Source: Teratosphaeria epicoccoides (lineage: Eukaryota; Ascomycota; Dothideomycetes; Mycosphaerellales; Teratosphaeriaceae). Taken from it: 64,000 nt of DNA. Both the position numbers and the translations under genes were made by a program. Each line of letters begins with the position of its first letter. Positions within the stretch are counted from its first letter, which is position 1. The notes beneath the pieces are model-generated. The model was not told where the DNA came from, did not search any database, and was given only the letters and a program-made list of their open reading frames with translations. Below, piece after piece: positions 1 through 11,334 of this stretch. The stretch covers positions 62,001 through 126,000 of the forward strand of contig JADDMT010000022.1 of assembly GCA_021401465.1 (NCBI GenBank), given 5' to 3'.

Positions 1-2046
1 TGCCAGGAAGTTCATTCGGTCAATGCGCGTATGGCCTCTGCGCTGACGCGGCGGCAACAGCAGAACCCCGTTGTGAGAAACATTGGCGATATCTTCTTGG
101 AGTATGTTGGGCAATTCACTCCATTCATCAAATATGGTGCCAATCAGCTTTTCGGCAAGTTTGAGTTTGAGAAAGAAAAGAGCTCGAATCCGGCTTTTGC
201 GCGATTTGTGGACGAGACTGAGAGGCTCAAGGAGTCGCGGAAGCTGGAGTTGAATGGGTATTTGACGAAGCCGACTACGAGATTGGCAAGGTATCCACTG
301 CTGCTGGAAAATGTGGCGAAATATACAGCGGACGACAATCCAGACAAGGCGGATATACCAAAAGCGATCGAGGTCATTCGCGGCGTCTTGAGCAGAGTCA
401 ATGAAGAATCGGGGAAGGCGGAAAATCACTACAATCTAATGAGTCTGAATGCACAACTCAAATGGGGACAAATACCGCACATGGACCTGAAGCTCACTGA
501 GGAGGCCAGACAATTAATTTTCAAAAGCAATCTGAAGAAGGCACCGACTTCGGAAGCCGCAGACATCACCGCTTACCTTTTTGATCACGCTGTCCTGCTT
601 GTTAGGGTGAAGTTGGTCAACAAGAAGGAGGAGATGAGGGTATACAGGAAGCCCATACCGCTTGAGCTGCTCCAGATTAAAGAAATGGACATGGTGCTCC
701 CACGCGTTGGCATTACGAAGCGACCCTCGTCCTCTATGATCCCAGGTGTTGGTCGCTCAACTCCTGCCGCAAAATCTGCTGCCAGTGATGGACAAGGTGG
801 CTTCCCGATCACGTTCAAGGGCCTCGGCAAAGGCGGCTACGAATTAACACTCTACTGCACAAGCCAGATCCAACGAGAGAAGTGGATGCAACATATACAG
901 ACCCAGAAGGAGCGATTGAGCGAGCGGCACAAGATCTTTACCATGACTAAAATCAATGAGGGCTACTTCACTTCCACAGTCAAGATCAATTGCTGCAGAC
1001 CCATCGATGGAGGCCGAAAACTGGTTATTGGCACGGACTACGGCGTCTATCTAACGGAGCGCAAACCCAAAGACGCTAGTATTAAGCCGAAGCGGGTCTT
1101 GGAACACAAACTCGTGACGCAGCTGGAGGTGTTGGAGCAGCATCAGATCCTCATTGTGCTGGCGGACAAAGTGGCATATACGTTCCCACTCGAGGCTCTG
1201 GACCCTGAAGAAGGACCTGCAGGACCGTCAAAACGTGGAAGGAAAATCTGCCATGCACACTACATCAACGCCGGAATGTGCAACGGACAGACGCTTGTGT
1301 GCTGCGTGCGAAGTACGTCTCTGAGCTCTACCGTCAAAGTCTACGAGCCGATGGATACACTAGCCAAAGGCAAGAAGAAGAGCGGTTTCGCGCGCATGCT
1401 TGCGAGCGGACAGGAGGTCCTTAAACCATACAAAGAGTTCTACATTCCAATGGAGAGCAACAGTATCCATTTCCTGCGCTCGAAGCTTTGCGTTGGCGGT
1501 GCTAAGGGCTTCGAGATCGTCAGCCTGGAGACCTTGGAGACTCAGTCACTGCTCGATCAAGCCGATACCAGTCTCGACTTCGTCACCCGAGCGCACGCCT
1601 CTTCTACGTCTCGCTCACTGACTGGCACTTCCAGCAGCTCCGAACCGCTGAAACCGATATACATCGAGCGAAATACGTCGGAATTCCTGCTTTGCTACAA
1701 CGACTTCAGTTTCTACGTCAACAAGAATGGGTGGCGTGCACGTGGCGACTGGAAGATCCTATGGGAAGGTCGACCGGAGGCATTCGCTACATGGGGAGAG
1801 AAGTATATCTTAGCGTTCGAGCCGGAGTTTATTGAGGTGCGATCGGTAGAGACAGGAGGTGTGGTCGGGATATTCTGTTTTAGAGGCGTGAGATTCTTGC
1901 ACAGTTCAAGCCGAGAGGTACGTCGGATTGTCCTCGACATCCTATTTGTGCGTTTTACTGATGTCTTGCCACAGATCCTGTTCGCCTACGAAGACGAGAT
2001 GGGCGAGGATGTCATCGCTAGCTTGGACTTTTGGGGCAGGACATGA
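1..2046 (+). CDS. ROM2: Rho1 guanine-nucleotide exchange factor (Rom2-like), 3' part
   Basis: The frame is open from base 1, so the gene begins before the window; the ATG at 31 is internal. The product would load GTP on Rho1 in the cell-wall-integrity pathway at the plasma membrane. Visible domains are the C-terminal part of the DH (RhoGEF) domain (motifs RRQQQNPVVRN, LTKPTTRLARYPLLLE, about residues 15-135), a PH domain (about 150-310) and a citron-homology CNH domain (about 330-end). A 57-base GT-AG intron at 1918-1974 keeps the frame. Removing it joins HSSSRE to ILFAYEDE, as in the family; leaving it in adds 19 odd residues. Identification rests on the DH-PH-CNH order and the near-invariant DH residues. 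Confidence 0.93.
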   Translation, partial: CQEVHSVNARMASALTRRQQQNPVVRNIGDIFLEYVGQFTPFIKYGANQLFGKFEFEKEKSSNPAFARFVDETERLKESRKLELNGYLTKPTTRLARYPLLLENVAKYTADDNPDKADIPKAIEVIRGVLSRVNEESGKAENHYNLMSLNAQLKWGQIPHMDLKLTEEARQLIFKSNLKKAPTSEAADITAYLFDHAVLLVRVKLVNKKEEMRVYRKPIPLELLQIKEMDMVLPRVGITKRPSSSMIPGVGRSTPAAKSAASDGQGGFPITFKGLGKGGYELTLYCTSQIQREKWMQHIQTQKERLSERHKIFTMTKINEGYFTSTVKINCCRPIDGGRKLVIGTDYGVYLTERKPKDASIKPKRVLEHKLVTQLEVLEQHQILIVLADKVAYTFPLEALDPEEGPAGPSKRGRKICHAHYINAGMCNGQTLVCCVRSTSLSSTVKVYEPMDTLAKGKKKSGFARMLASGQEVLKPYKEFYIPMESNSIHFLRSKLCVGGAKGFEIVSLETLETQSLLDQADTSLDFVTRAHASSTSRSLTGTSSSSEPLKPIYIERNTSEFLLCYNDFSFYVNKNGWRARGDWKILWEGRPEAFATWGEKYILAFEPEFIEVRSVETGGVVGIFCFRGVRFLHSSSREVRRIVLDILFVRFTDVLPQILFAYEDEMGEDVIASLDFWGRT

Positions 2047-4306
2047 TGCCGCTGACGAGTCAGATTGGAATTCGGATCTACCATTGGGCCTTGAGAGGTG
2101 CGAGTTGCACCCTCGCCGTTAAGTGGACATGAGCATGTGTACGACAGCCCATCCACTTGCGTCCAGCTCATCCAATCAAGCCCGCGCTTGCGCCCACGGC
2201 TCAGGATGGCGTGGCGAGGAGGCGGACAACGATCGAACTGGAGTTGCGCTGACAGAGGCCGGCGCACGGAAGTCTCGGGAGGTGGAAGACAAAAGGGTAC
2301 GAGAGCTAGAGGGCGAGAACACAATGCAATGTTGTACGGTATGGAGACGGAATGTTGACACCACCTATTTGAGCTCGTATTCACCTTGCTTGTGGAAGAG
2401 GTAGAAGGACGAAGGAGTAGGCTGTCGTCGACTCGTGGCGACGGTAGCATTGGGGTGACTTTGGAGGATCATACTACTGCTATTTGTATATATAGTTGGC
2501 TGTCTGTATGTTCTGTTCTGATGTTTGCTCTTGTGGCTGGAGGAATTGCATCGTGGACACTGTGACCATGTCGCTCCGACGACACGACCACAAGGCGGAT
2601 TTAATGGTCGCGCAAGGGTTGCTTTTTGTGCCTCGGCGGTATAGGCCTGCTCATTCAGCCCCTTCCGCGTAGCTCGGGCTGACTCTGAGTCCTACAATCA
2701 CCTCATCGGTGTTCCAAAGAACGCTCAAATGCTTAACGATAAGCTTTGCCATGCCTCAATGCATCCAGCCAACACGGAAAGAGCTGTGACTGGTAAGTTC
2801 AGAAGCACGTGCGACAAGCCTCAGGGGAACGTGGTTCGCAGCTCGCATGACGCAACTCGAGATGTAAGGTTCAAAGCTTGGCGATGCTTGCACCCTTGGT
2901 CTCTCTGTTGGATAATGTGTTGGTTGTTGGTCGGTTCGGAATGCCTCGTTAGTGGTGGTCGCTGACTTCCTTCTTCCTTTCCGTTGAGCGTGGATAGCGG
3001 GAACGTTGTGTCAGGGTTATCCCACAGCCTCACATGTGATACTGCTACCCTGTAATCCAGTCGCATGCAAGATCTTCCGAAAGCAACCATGTGGCACTGC
3101 TGCTGTCATCTTTGTGTGCTTGCTTCGCCTGACGATGCAAGGACGCGTGTTCTGAAACTGGGGAACTGAAGAGCACAAATCGTTCCGGAGTGGTGTGTGT
3201 CGCACGACCGTGCGCCTTGCTTAGTGTGTCTCGAGATAGTCCGTGGTATTGGTTGTCGTCAAAGCCCGAGACCTACCTGCTACAAGGTGTTTTTCATGAT
3301 TTTGTCAAGTTCATGTGAGGGGAGCAGGCGTCTGCTCGGCGGTCACAAGAGCGAAGATGAGATGTTGGAAGCCTAAATGGTTGTCGCGCCTGGAGGGTCT
3401 TGCTCTTCGAAAAGCACCCTCGTTGAGTGCAAGACCTCCATTCTCAGGGGCTCTCCGCCGTGCCCGCTGGGACACGTATGCAGCGACGTGCGGCTTGTGT
3501 AGATATAGTTTACGATGGCAGCGTCGGATCTGTAGTCGTTCGCGCGATACTTAGTCCAACCTGTCAGCACGGCGTCGTCGCATCATTGGATCATTGCATG
3601 CGTCTCAGTTATGATGAATATGATGACCGAGTGACTCCCTTTTCATTGTCTGTGAGTTGAGACAGTCACGTCTTCGACATCCCTTCTTTGCCGGCCGTGA
3701 GGCATCTCACGATCTCCTGTTACCGGTAAACTTAGCGTGAGACCTGCAACGGTCAAGCCTGAAACGCATCACCATCAACGGCCGCTCGATCCAAAGATTT
3801 TCCCGACGCATGAAAAGTGAAAGGATCTCAGCTGGCGCGAGGAAGGCTCTGTACCTCAATTTCCTTGGCTTCCTCAGCGCTCTTAAGTTGAGAGAAAAAC
3901 CAACCTTTCCCTCGAGCGGACTTACGAGCCGCGGTCGAGCGACCGTTGAGTTTGACCAACGCGTGGGTTATTTTTTGGTGAGAGAAAACACGAAGGTATG
4001 GATGCGCGTCTTCTCCATTCAGCCCCCTCAGCGCCGCTCCACATGCATTGATACCCTTGCTACGGCTAATACAGGGCATTTGCCTCCCCTGTCTAATGCT
4101 GTTCTGTGAACATGTGGCAGCCAATGACAGATGGGCAGTGGACCGTGGTCTTTGAATGATATCCGGTCCCACCACCGGCTTGTTCCAGATATATCAACTC
4201 AACGCCGGGACACAAAACGGCTGCAGCAACCCACATCTGGAACGGAACTCGCCCTCCGGCTGAGGCACATCAGCTGTTCTCTACTTACTCGCCAGCGTCC
4301 ACAGCG
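2047..4306. other. gene-free stretch between the Rho1 GEF and the Och1-like gene
   Basis: This holds only short overlapping ORFs on both strands, with no recognisable motif or consistent frame. The left end is presumably the 3' UTR of the GEF gene and the right end the promoter of the glycosyltransferase. I see no repeat or RNA gene. Confidence 0.5.
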
Positions 4307-5572
4307 TTGTCAGCGCCGCAGAGCAAGATGATCAGCTTTAGACGAGCGATTATTATTGCCGCTGTCGTTCTCACGTGTCTCTTGCTCCTACGAAACACAC
4401 ACAGCGAGCCGGAAGCATTGACAGTACAAAACTCACCCAAGCCCACTGGGACCTACGAAGAGAACAAGAAGCTTCAAGATACTCCACCGCCTGAAGACAA
4501 AACAACCACAAAAGCACCGGGCGCCGCGAAGCCTTCCGCATCATCAGTGAAGTGGAACGGGGATAACGGCGGTCGAGTCGCGCTGGCCAAGAAGCCGCTC
4601 CAGCAGATACCGCTGGAAGATCTGAAGGCATCCCCTCTCAGAAAGCAACTGTCTTACGCGTTCCCTTACAATGTCGAGAGCAAGTTCCCGGCGTATATCT
4701 GGCAGACTTGGAAGTATACGCCAGCCCAAGGAGAATTCGAAGAACACTTTAGACCCGCAGAAGCATCGTGGACAGAGCTTCATCCGAGTTTCGTGCACGA
4801 GGTGATCACAGACGATGTCGCTCGGCACCTGATCAAGCACTTCTACGCGAGCGTGCCAGAGGTGGTGGAGGCGTACAACGCGTTGCCCAAGCCGGTATTG
4901 AAAGCCGACTTCTTCCGGTATTTGATTTTGTTGGCAAGAGGAGGCATATACAGTGACATCGATACAACTGCGCTGAAGTCTGCGGTAGAGTGGGTACCGC
5001 CGGAGGTCCCGAGGAGCAGCTACGGCTTGATCATTGGGATTGAGGCGGATCCAGGCGATCGGCCAGACTGGCGCGAGTGGTATGCGCGTCACATCCAGTT
5101 CTGTCAGTGGACGATCATGAGCAAGCCGGGTCATCCGGTGCTCGTAGATGTTGTGGCTGCAATTACGGAGGAGACTTTGAGGAGGAAGCGAGAGCACAGG
5201 CTGGACATGAAGGATACGAAGGGTGTGATGGAGTTCACCGGTCCTGCAGTGTGGACAGACGCAGTGTTCAAGTTCTTCAACAACCCGGAGTACTTCGACA
5301 TGAGCACGAGCAAGGGCAACATCACCTGGCAGCAATTCACCGGCATCAAACAGGCGAAAAAGGTCGGCGACGTGGTGATTCTGCCCATCACTAGCTTCTC
5401 ACCTGGCGTCGGCCAGATGGGTGCTGGCGAAGAATATGACCCGATGGCGTTCGTCAAGCACACGTTTGAGGGTAGGCTTGGAAGTGGTGCTGGTATTTTG
5501 GAGTCGCGTAGCTGACTTTTTGGTCTAGGTTCCTGGAAACCCGAATCAGAGCGTCACATCGGCGGTGTCTAG
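4307..5572 (+). CDS. Och1-like alpha-1,6-mannosyltransferase, GT32 family
   Basis: Likely Golgi type II membrane enzyme that adds or extends mannose on N-glycans. After a short cytoplasmic tail there is one hydrophobic anchor (about residues 14-28), then a Pro/Lys-rich stem, then the GT32 domain. The DXD metal/sugar-nucleotide motif is Asp217-Ile-Asp219 in RGGIYSDIDTTA; IWQTWKYTP and KADFFRYLILL are also typical. A 57-base intron at 5472-5528 (branch CTGAC, acceptor CTAG) replaces a spurious read-through end and gives the C-terminus FEGSWKPESERHIGGV, with stop at 5570-5572. The spliced protein is 402 aa. A second ATG at 4328 is an equally good start. Fungi have several Och1 paralogues, so I do not assign OCH1 itself. 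Confidence 0.9.
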
Positions 5573-6613
5573 ATTCAAGAGGTCCTTGACGGGGTTTCTC
5601 AATTGAACAGCCACGCCGCTACAAGAGTGACACCATGACACGCTGATGCGAGAGACCGCGCGCGATACCTTCACGACTTCTACAATACGGATCTGTCTTC
5701 TCCGGCGTTCGATGGCATTGAGATGCACGTTTAAAGGTGCTCTAGACTTGCAAGACCAAAGCATGTTACCTCCTGCGAACCACGCCGGAATATGGAGGGC
5801 ATGACACATTGACTGTCCGCGCCTTCCGCGATCCAATGCAACCTCATTTTCGATATCGCAAAATGCACAACTAGGAGGTCAAGCTGTCCAGGCAGTTGGT
5901 TTGGGACACAGATTTATCGCTTCTCAAGTGCTGAGAAAGAGCGAGTCAACTCATCTTGTTTCTTGCGTACATAGCGATGGGGCTATTAGGAGTATCTTTC
6001 TGCATAGGGGACGGCACATGATGGGTAGAGGAAGCACATTCTCGGGCTGCATTTGAAGGCGCGTGCAGGCTATGCATTATATCAGGAGTGGAAGGGGCCT
6101 CCGCTTACGTTATCAGTGCTTAAACAGTACTAGCATTGCGTCGACTTGGGATCTGAGCCGTGACAACAAGCTCTGATAGAAGTGTTGTGAAACACGGAAC
6201 AAAATCCATCTAGCCAGGCGTACTTTTCGACCAAGGCACCTCACACGATTCTGTATTTCTTCAACCGCACCTGTTCTTGAACGAGTGCTTCGATCGCTCA
6301 CATGCAGGTCCCCGGACCACAGTTTACGGCATAAGTTCGACGACTTGATCGAGGGTCAGATGGTAGTAGACCTAAGCTGCTGGATATACGAGCCGGCAAG
6401 AGTGGACAGTCGTTCGGCTTCTGCTGACTGGTCACACAAAACGCTGTTCCATAGTGAGTGGAGGCCCATGCAGCCACTTTCCATTGTGAACAAAGACAGA
6501 CGCCATTCTTGTTACCAATCGATCACGTGCTGACCTATGTGCTCCTGGAACAAGCGGACTTGAAATCACAACTCCGTCACGCAACCGCTCGCCGTTAGCA
6601 ACGACCCAGCATC
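5573..6613. other. gene-free stretch
   Basis: It contains only short ORFs without motifs on either strand. It lies between the 3' ends of the Och1-like gene (+) and the minus-strand gene at 6614-7117, so it would hold two 3' UTRs and little else. I see no repeat. Confidence 0.45.
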
Positions 6614-7117
6614 TCAGCTCGCTGTCACAGTCAGTGCCTGGCTCAATGTCGTGAATGCTGTCGCCAGGAATGTACTTGTCGAAGCTCCGACGGTGACTGT
6701 CGTGACGTCTGGAGGCGGCAGGCAGGGTGCTGAAGACCTTCTGTCTATCCGAGGAGAGATGTCGGAAGCTGGCGCTGTTGCCCAGACTGTCACGGTGACG
6801 ACGGGCCCTTCTCCAACAGCAGAGGCACTTGCGGGAACTGCGGAAGCTGTCGTGGAGGTTATTGAGACTGGACCCGGAGTTGAACTTGTTTGCGGAACTA
6901 TCGATGGGGAAGTCGATGCGGCGTGGTCGACGGTGGTTGTCATCGCAAAGACGGTATTGGTCGTTGTTCGGGTCTCTGTGATGGGTGACAGCGCAGGAGA
7001 GAATGTTATGATAACGGTTGAGGTCTCGGGGCAGTACCAGAGAGATTCTGCTAGTGGCGGGAGTACCAGTCCATTTGCAATGCCGGCAAGCGTGAAAGTG
7101 ATGTTAGTTGGGCGCAT
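6614..7117 (-). CDS. putative secreted Ser/Thr/Val-rich protein
   Basis: A 167-aa frame with a weakly hydrophobic N-terminus (residues 1-25, possible signal peptide), then a Thr/Ser/Pro/Val-rich body with runs such as TETRTTTNTVF, VVTVTVWAT and TTVTVGASTSTF. This composition is common in fungal wall or secreted proteins with heavy O-glycosylation. No catalytic domain is visible and there are few cysteines. The opposite strand has a longer ORF (6651-7385), but it reads as a Val/Ala mirror image of this one. An upstream exon cannot be excluded. The coding call itself is uncertain. Confidence 0.45.
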   Translation of the reverse strand: MRPTNITFTLAGIANGLVLPPLAESLWYCPETSTVIITFSPALSPITETRTTTNTVFAMTTTVDHAASTSPSIVPQTSSTPGPVSITSTTASAVPASASAVGEGPVVTVTVWATAPASDISPRIDRRSSAPCLPPPDVTTVTVGASTSTFLATAFTTLSQALTVTAS

Positions 7118-7950
7118 GTTGGTCTCCTCAGTGGTCAGTGCTCCTCCAAATCAGTTCAATTGGGTGTCAAAGGATTGCGTTGCAGAGGGTTACAGAGTCT
7201 CCGAAAAGAAGGAAGACTTTGAGAAAGTCAAATATGTATTACAGCAGCCAGTGCAAGCGGTGAACAAAGCAACTCGAGCTGCACACAAGGCGTGGGCTTG
7301 TGACGGTACTGGGCGCAATGCAGAATTATTAGAGGACATAGTGAATGTGAATGCAAATGTAAAGGCTAGATGCAGTCACCACTGAAGAAGCCTCGTTGCA
7401 CCAGTGGACGCGTACCTCTTACCTGAGGTGATACTTTCCGGTGGACAAATTTTGGTTGGGCAGCCTTTGAGACAGTCTGTTTCTATAGTCAACGAGCTCA
7501 TTCTGTAGCCCAATGCGTAGACTTGTGGTGCAGCTCAGCTCGCAGAGTCTTTACGTGGGAGTAAATAATTCGACGGTGTCCTTTTCGAAGGTCTCAATGG
7601 GTAAACTCGTCATCAATCCTATGTCATGATGGCTGATGCTCCTTACAGCCAATCTGCCGGTGACAAGCGCAGGTATTGGTCTATGATGCACCTGCAGTAT
7701 GACAGATACTGGCTCTCTAGTCCGGCACTGCTTCAGTGATCAGTCTTCACATTGTTGCGTAGTGATAGCTCACATATGGCACAAATTAAAAGTGCCAACC
7801 CACCTGAGTCAATTGCTGGCATGGCGATGACATCATGGCCCAACATGGGCATCCATGGATGGCACTGTTCTTCTAACACTGCTTCGATGTCTCGCAAGCA
7901 AATACGTGCACAGGTAGTTGCGGCATCAATGACCAGAAACTGCGTGCAAT
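7118..7950. other. probable divergent promoter region
   Basis: No convincing gene. It separates the minus-strand gene ending at 7117 from the plus-strand gene starting at 7951, so both promoters would lie here. Short ORFs on both strands lack motifs. Confidence 0.4.
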
Positions 7951-8685
7951 ATGGATGACCCAATAGGCGACACACTTCACTCACGACGAATTCCGCACTC
8001 TCGACAAGGCAAGTCGAAGTCAGCGAAGGGCGGTCATGCATCGAAACCATTCGACCCACTCAAAAGTCTGGGCCGTTACACAGTCCATGTTGGTTCTCGA
8101 AATGCAAGTGCTAGTAAGAGTTCGCGGCCGGACGATGCGGCATCCTGGATGGAAGTCCATGAGCTCACGGCTGGTGAAGACGGTCTTGTTGCAACTTTCA
8201 ATCTTCAGGAAAAATTGAGCGGCGTCTTGATTCTCGCGGGAAGCAGAAAACGTCTTGCAGTCATCATTGACGAATTTGAGAGTACTTCGTCCAAGGAAGA
8301 CCAAGACCAGTCCAGTGGCGAAGGAAATGCAGAGTTGTCGGCGGACGAGGAAGATTCAACTTTGACACGGCAGAGCGCGCTCGAGATTGAAGACGAGAGG
8401 ATCAATCGTCGTGCTAACGCCTTCGAGAAGAACAGCTTCCGAAATCCAAAGTTCTGGTTGAGATGGCAAGGCAGACTGCTTGGCTCCGAAGCCGGTGAAC
8501 ATGCAGAGGAACCGCTGGAGAATGGCACGGGTTATGTGATATTTTCGAGCAATGACTGCAAGCGCTTCGAGGGCACGATGTCGTGTGTTAAGTTGAGATG
8601 GGATAACGTCAAGATCCAGGGCTGGAAGATCCATTCGCGGGCCACGTCGTGCCGCCAGTCCTGGACAGCAGCTCCTAATAGCTAG
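7951..8685 (+). CDS. hypothetical protein, 244 aa
   Basis: I do not recognise the function. The frame is single-exon and clean. The N-terminus is basic (about 1-35). There is a middle beta-type segment (ATFNLQEKLSGVLILAG), then an acidic Ser/Glu/Asp-rich linker (about 108-145). A more compact C-terminal domain (about 150-230) has FRNPKFWLRWQG and GYVIFSSNDCKRFEGTMSC, followed by a Trp-rich stretch. Alternating hydrophobics and conserved-looking Trp/Gly/Cys residues suggest a small beta-rich fold. No signal peptide or membrane segment is visible. An ATG/GAT/GAC cluster at the start leaves the exact initiation open by a few codons. Confidence 0.7.
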   Translation: MDDPIGDTLHSRRIPHSRQGKSKSAKGGHASKPFDPLKSLGRYTVHVGSRNASASKSSRPDDAASWMEVHELTAGEDGLVATFNLQEKLSGVLILAGSRKRLAVIIDEFESTSSKEDQDQSSGEGNAELSADEEDSTLTRQSALEIEDERINRRANAFEKNSFRNPKFWLRWQGRLLGSEAGEHAEEPLENGTGYVIFSSNDCKRFEGTMSCVKLRWDNVKIQGWKIHSRATSCRQSWTAAPNS

Positions 8686-9278
8686 CAGTCAGTTAGTACA
8701 TTAATTCCTGCTTCAGCAAGGTTTCCAGCAGCCAAGTCGCCATGCCGCCTTGTGAAACCGTGGTGTCTATGCCCATCAAGCCAGTACTTACGCGGTCAAA
8801 GCACATGTACTGTTGTCTTTGGTCCCTTTTGCCGTCAGGTGAATCTGCGTGGCCACTGCGAATTACGCGTGTCTGGAGATGCGATCTGTTTCCTGCGTGC
8901 TTTACGGTGTGCCGTTCGCGTTGTGGCATATGGTTGCGTGGGTGGTCTTCTCTTTGTTTAATGCCAGTACTTGACAAGAAGTCCAGCAAATCTCAACAGA
9001 ATCGAGTATTTGGTCAACGCCTTCGATCCCGCGGCCACAACTCCCGCGAAAGTCGTTGATCAAATGATCGTATCAGGGAGCAAACGGTTGCGTGATTTTT
9101 TGATTTTCTTGGACATGCTGGCTGTTTCGCGACGGCCACTTCTCGTTCTCTTGCTCTTAACCCAAACACTAACCCTAGTCTCTATGTCGGGCTGCGAGCA
9201 GCTTGGGCCAATAGCGACGAGTCGGACTGCATACATTCGATCTCCGAAGTCTGGAAGCAACTGTATACACCTGGCAGC
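8686..9278. other. intergenic, promoter of the N-acetyltransferase
   Basis: No gene is supported. It contains one short AACCCTA-like stretch near 9158-9178, which is not a telomeric array. Tandem plus-strand genes flank it. Confidence 0.4.
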
Positions 9279-10304
9279 ATGATCCCAGGGGCGAATATGG
9301 CATCGACCCGGCCCAAATACTCCCAAGGACAGCTCGAAAAGTACTTCGACCGCATCAGTCTTCCGAAGCCTAAACGCATCTTTGATGTCAGCATCCTAGA
9401 CCCGGACTCTCAACTCAATTATCTCAAGCTCGTACAGAAACATCATCTATGCAAAGTGCCATGGGAGAACCTCACGCAACACTACTCCTGGCACCGAGTC
9501 ATCAACGTCAACCCTCAGCATCTCTACCGCAAGATCGTTGACTCAATCGAAGGAGGCCGTGGAGGCTACTGCATGGAAGCGAATCTCTTCTTCCATACTG
9601 TTCTTTACTCTCTTGATTTCTGCGTGATCATCGCTGGAGCGCGAATCCATGGCTCTAATGGAAGCTATGGAGGCTGGACCCACTGTGTGAATATCGTGAC
9701 GATAGGCGGAATACGTTATATGTTAGATGGCGGCTTTGGACCTCAGGGTCCTACGCATCCGGTACCACTACAGAATCAATTGATCACGCCTCAGATCAAA
9801 CCGGCGGAGAGTAGACTTTTGCACGATGCGATACCGGAATTTCTAGACAGAAGCCAGAGGGTCTGGATCTATCAATGGCGGCCAAATACATCTGCAGACT
9901 TCAGGACCCTGTATTGCTTTACAGATATTGAATTCACACCCTCGGACATTGAGGCCATGAATTTCGCGCCCTGGCTAAACACGAAATCATTCTTCACGCA
10001 CAAAGTCGTATGCGTACGCTTCAGCACGTCAAAGGAGACGAACCAAGGCGATGGTCCTCGTTCTCCAGACGAAGAGGCCTTCGCAGACGATGCGGAGATC
10101 GATGGGAGTATCACGTTGAATCAGAATGTGCTGAAGTGGAAGAGAGGCGCCGAGAAGATTGTCGAGATGAATCTTGACAAGGAGGCTGAGCGGACGGCGG
10201 CGCTGGAGACGTACTTTGGCATTGTGCTGTCTGAGGAGGATAAGGAGGCGATCTTGGGGTCGGCGTCTGACCTCGGGGGAAGAGGGATGGGACATGATGA
10301 GTGA
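9279..10304 (+). CDS. arylamine N-acetyltransferase (NAT)
   Basis: Cytosolic enzyme that transfers an acyl group from CoA to arylamines, hydrazines or related xenobiotics by a ping-pong mechanism. In fungi these enzymes detoxify plant- or microbe-derived amines and some use malonyl-CoA. The Cys-His-Asp triad is complete: Cys98 in GGRGGYCMEAN, His135 in GGWTHCVNIV and Asp150 in RYMLDGGFGP. The N-terminal motif KVPWENLTQHY is also typical. Length (341 aa, single exon) fits fungal NATs. An ATG at 9297 (Met7) is an alternative start with G at +4. Nothing suggests damage. Confidence 0.93.
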   Translation: MIPGANMASTRPKYSQGQLEKYFDRISLPKPKRIFDVSILDPDSQLNYLKLVQKHHLCKVPWENLTQHYSWHRVINVNPQHLYRKIVDSIEGGRGGYCMEANLFFHTVLYSLDFCVIIAGARIHGSNGSYGGWTHCVNIVTIGGIRYMLDGGFGPQGPTHPVPLQNQLITPQIKPAESRLLHDAIPEFLDRSQRVWIYQWRPNTSADFRTLYCFTDIEFTPSDIEAMNFAPWLNTKSFFTHKVVCVRFSTSKETNQGDGPRSPDEEAFADDAEIDGSITLNQNVLKWKRGAEKIVEMNLDKEAERTAALETYFGIVLSEEDKEAILGSASDLGGRGMGHDE

Positions 10305-10614
10305 GAATTGAATGTACTTCGCATCGTGGATTTTGTAGATGGCAAGAACGCCTGACAGCCGTCGCGCGGTCACGACGCGCCTGGAAAGCTCGCGGCAGCA
10401 CGTCAGAAGTTCCGTGAATACCAAGACGAGCCAGTGATGGTCTCCTGTCTACGGTGACGCCTGCGCTACCGCAATGAAGACCATGAGCCTGGCAGACAGG
10501 ACTCGAACTTCCACACCGCCCTCACTAGTCTCTCTTCCCACTCATATACTCCATCAACAGCACTCCCTTCATTCCTGCCCGCAAGGTCTGACAGATCCTA
10601 CACCCACCCGAGCC

Positions 10615-10890
10615 ATGAACATCCCACCATACAACCCCGACCTCCTCATCATCTCCGTCCCCGGCCCTCCAGGCGCAGGAAAAGGCACTCAATGTACCCG
10701 CCTCGCCCGGCACGACCAATGCAAACACATAAGCATCGGCGCCATGCTCCGGGAAGAGACGCTGCGCCCTTCCAGCCCCTGGACTGAGCTACTGCAGCAG
10801 AACATGCTAGCTGGCCGTCTCGGACCTCCGGAGATGACGGTGCAGGATGTAGAGTCCGCGGTGGAAGGTATGCTGGAGGCGAGGGAATGA
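10615..10890 (+). CDS. truncated adenylate-kinase-like P-loop protein
   Basis: From the ATG at 10615 the frame gives 91 aa; an upstream in-frame ATG at 10474 would add 47 low-complexity residues. The start of a nucleoside monophosphate kinase fold is plain: a perfect Walker A GPPGAGKGTQC (about residues 17-27), then HISIGAMLREE and a VQDVESAVEGM helix that match the family order. The protein then stops. The IDGFPR segment, LID and C-terminal helices are absent, while adenylate kinases need roughly 190-220 aa. A possible intron at 10868-10919 only leads to another early stop. It may be a gene relic or a very short P-loop protein. Confidence 0.5.
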   Translation: MNIPPYNPDLLIISVPGPPGAGKGTQCTRLARHDQCKHISIGAMLREETLRPSSPWTELLQQNMLAGRLGPPEMTVQDVESAVEGMLEARE

Positions 10891-11334
10891 GTAGCAGTAC
10901 AATTCCCTTCGCTGCCCAGGCATTCAAGATAGTAGTAAGGAGTCATAGACAGGTCCCTGACTTGCAACCAAACATATTAGTTCTCCATTTGTGAGCCCCT
11001 CAGCTACATACAATACTGCCACAGGGTATAAGCATTCCAGCTAAAATCAGCTTTTCGCTAAATATAACACCATCGCACCCAAAGACAAAGCACAACACAT
11101 AGGAAACACCCTCCGCCATAGCGGCCGTCTGTAGGACTATCACCCCACCGGCGTCGCACCTGCTGTGCATTCCGCTCGCTTTCTTGATATATCTAGATGT
11201 GCCGCATGATGCCTAATAGTGCCAGATGGTGCTGCCGTACCTCGATCTTTTTGTTCCTTGGGGTCAAGTGGTGCCCTGCGCGCGGCGCTGCTAAATGTTC
11301 TCATGTCCACTGCTTGATCCCCAACAAGCATGCT

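Noticed and set aside
4544..5335. 263-aa minus-strand ORF
   Set aside because: Entirely opposite the Och1-like gene, without motifs.
6651..7385. 244-aa plus-strand ORF
   Set aside because: Antisense to the Ser/Thr-rich minus-strand frame. Its Val/Ala/Gly-rich half mirrors Thr codons, and the rest has no motif.
9158..9178. AACCCTA-like telomere sequence
   Set aside because: Only one or two imperfect units; too short for an interstitial telomere.
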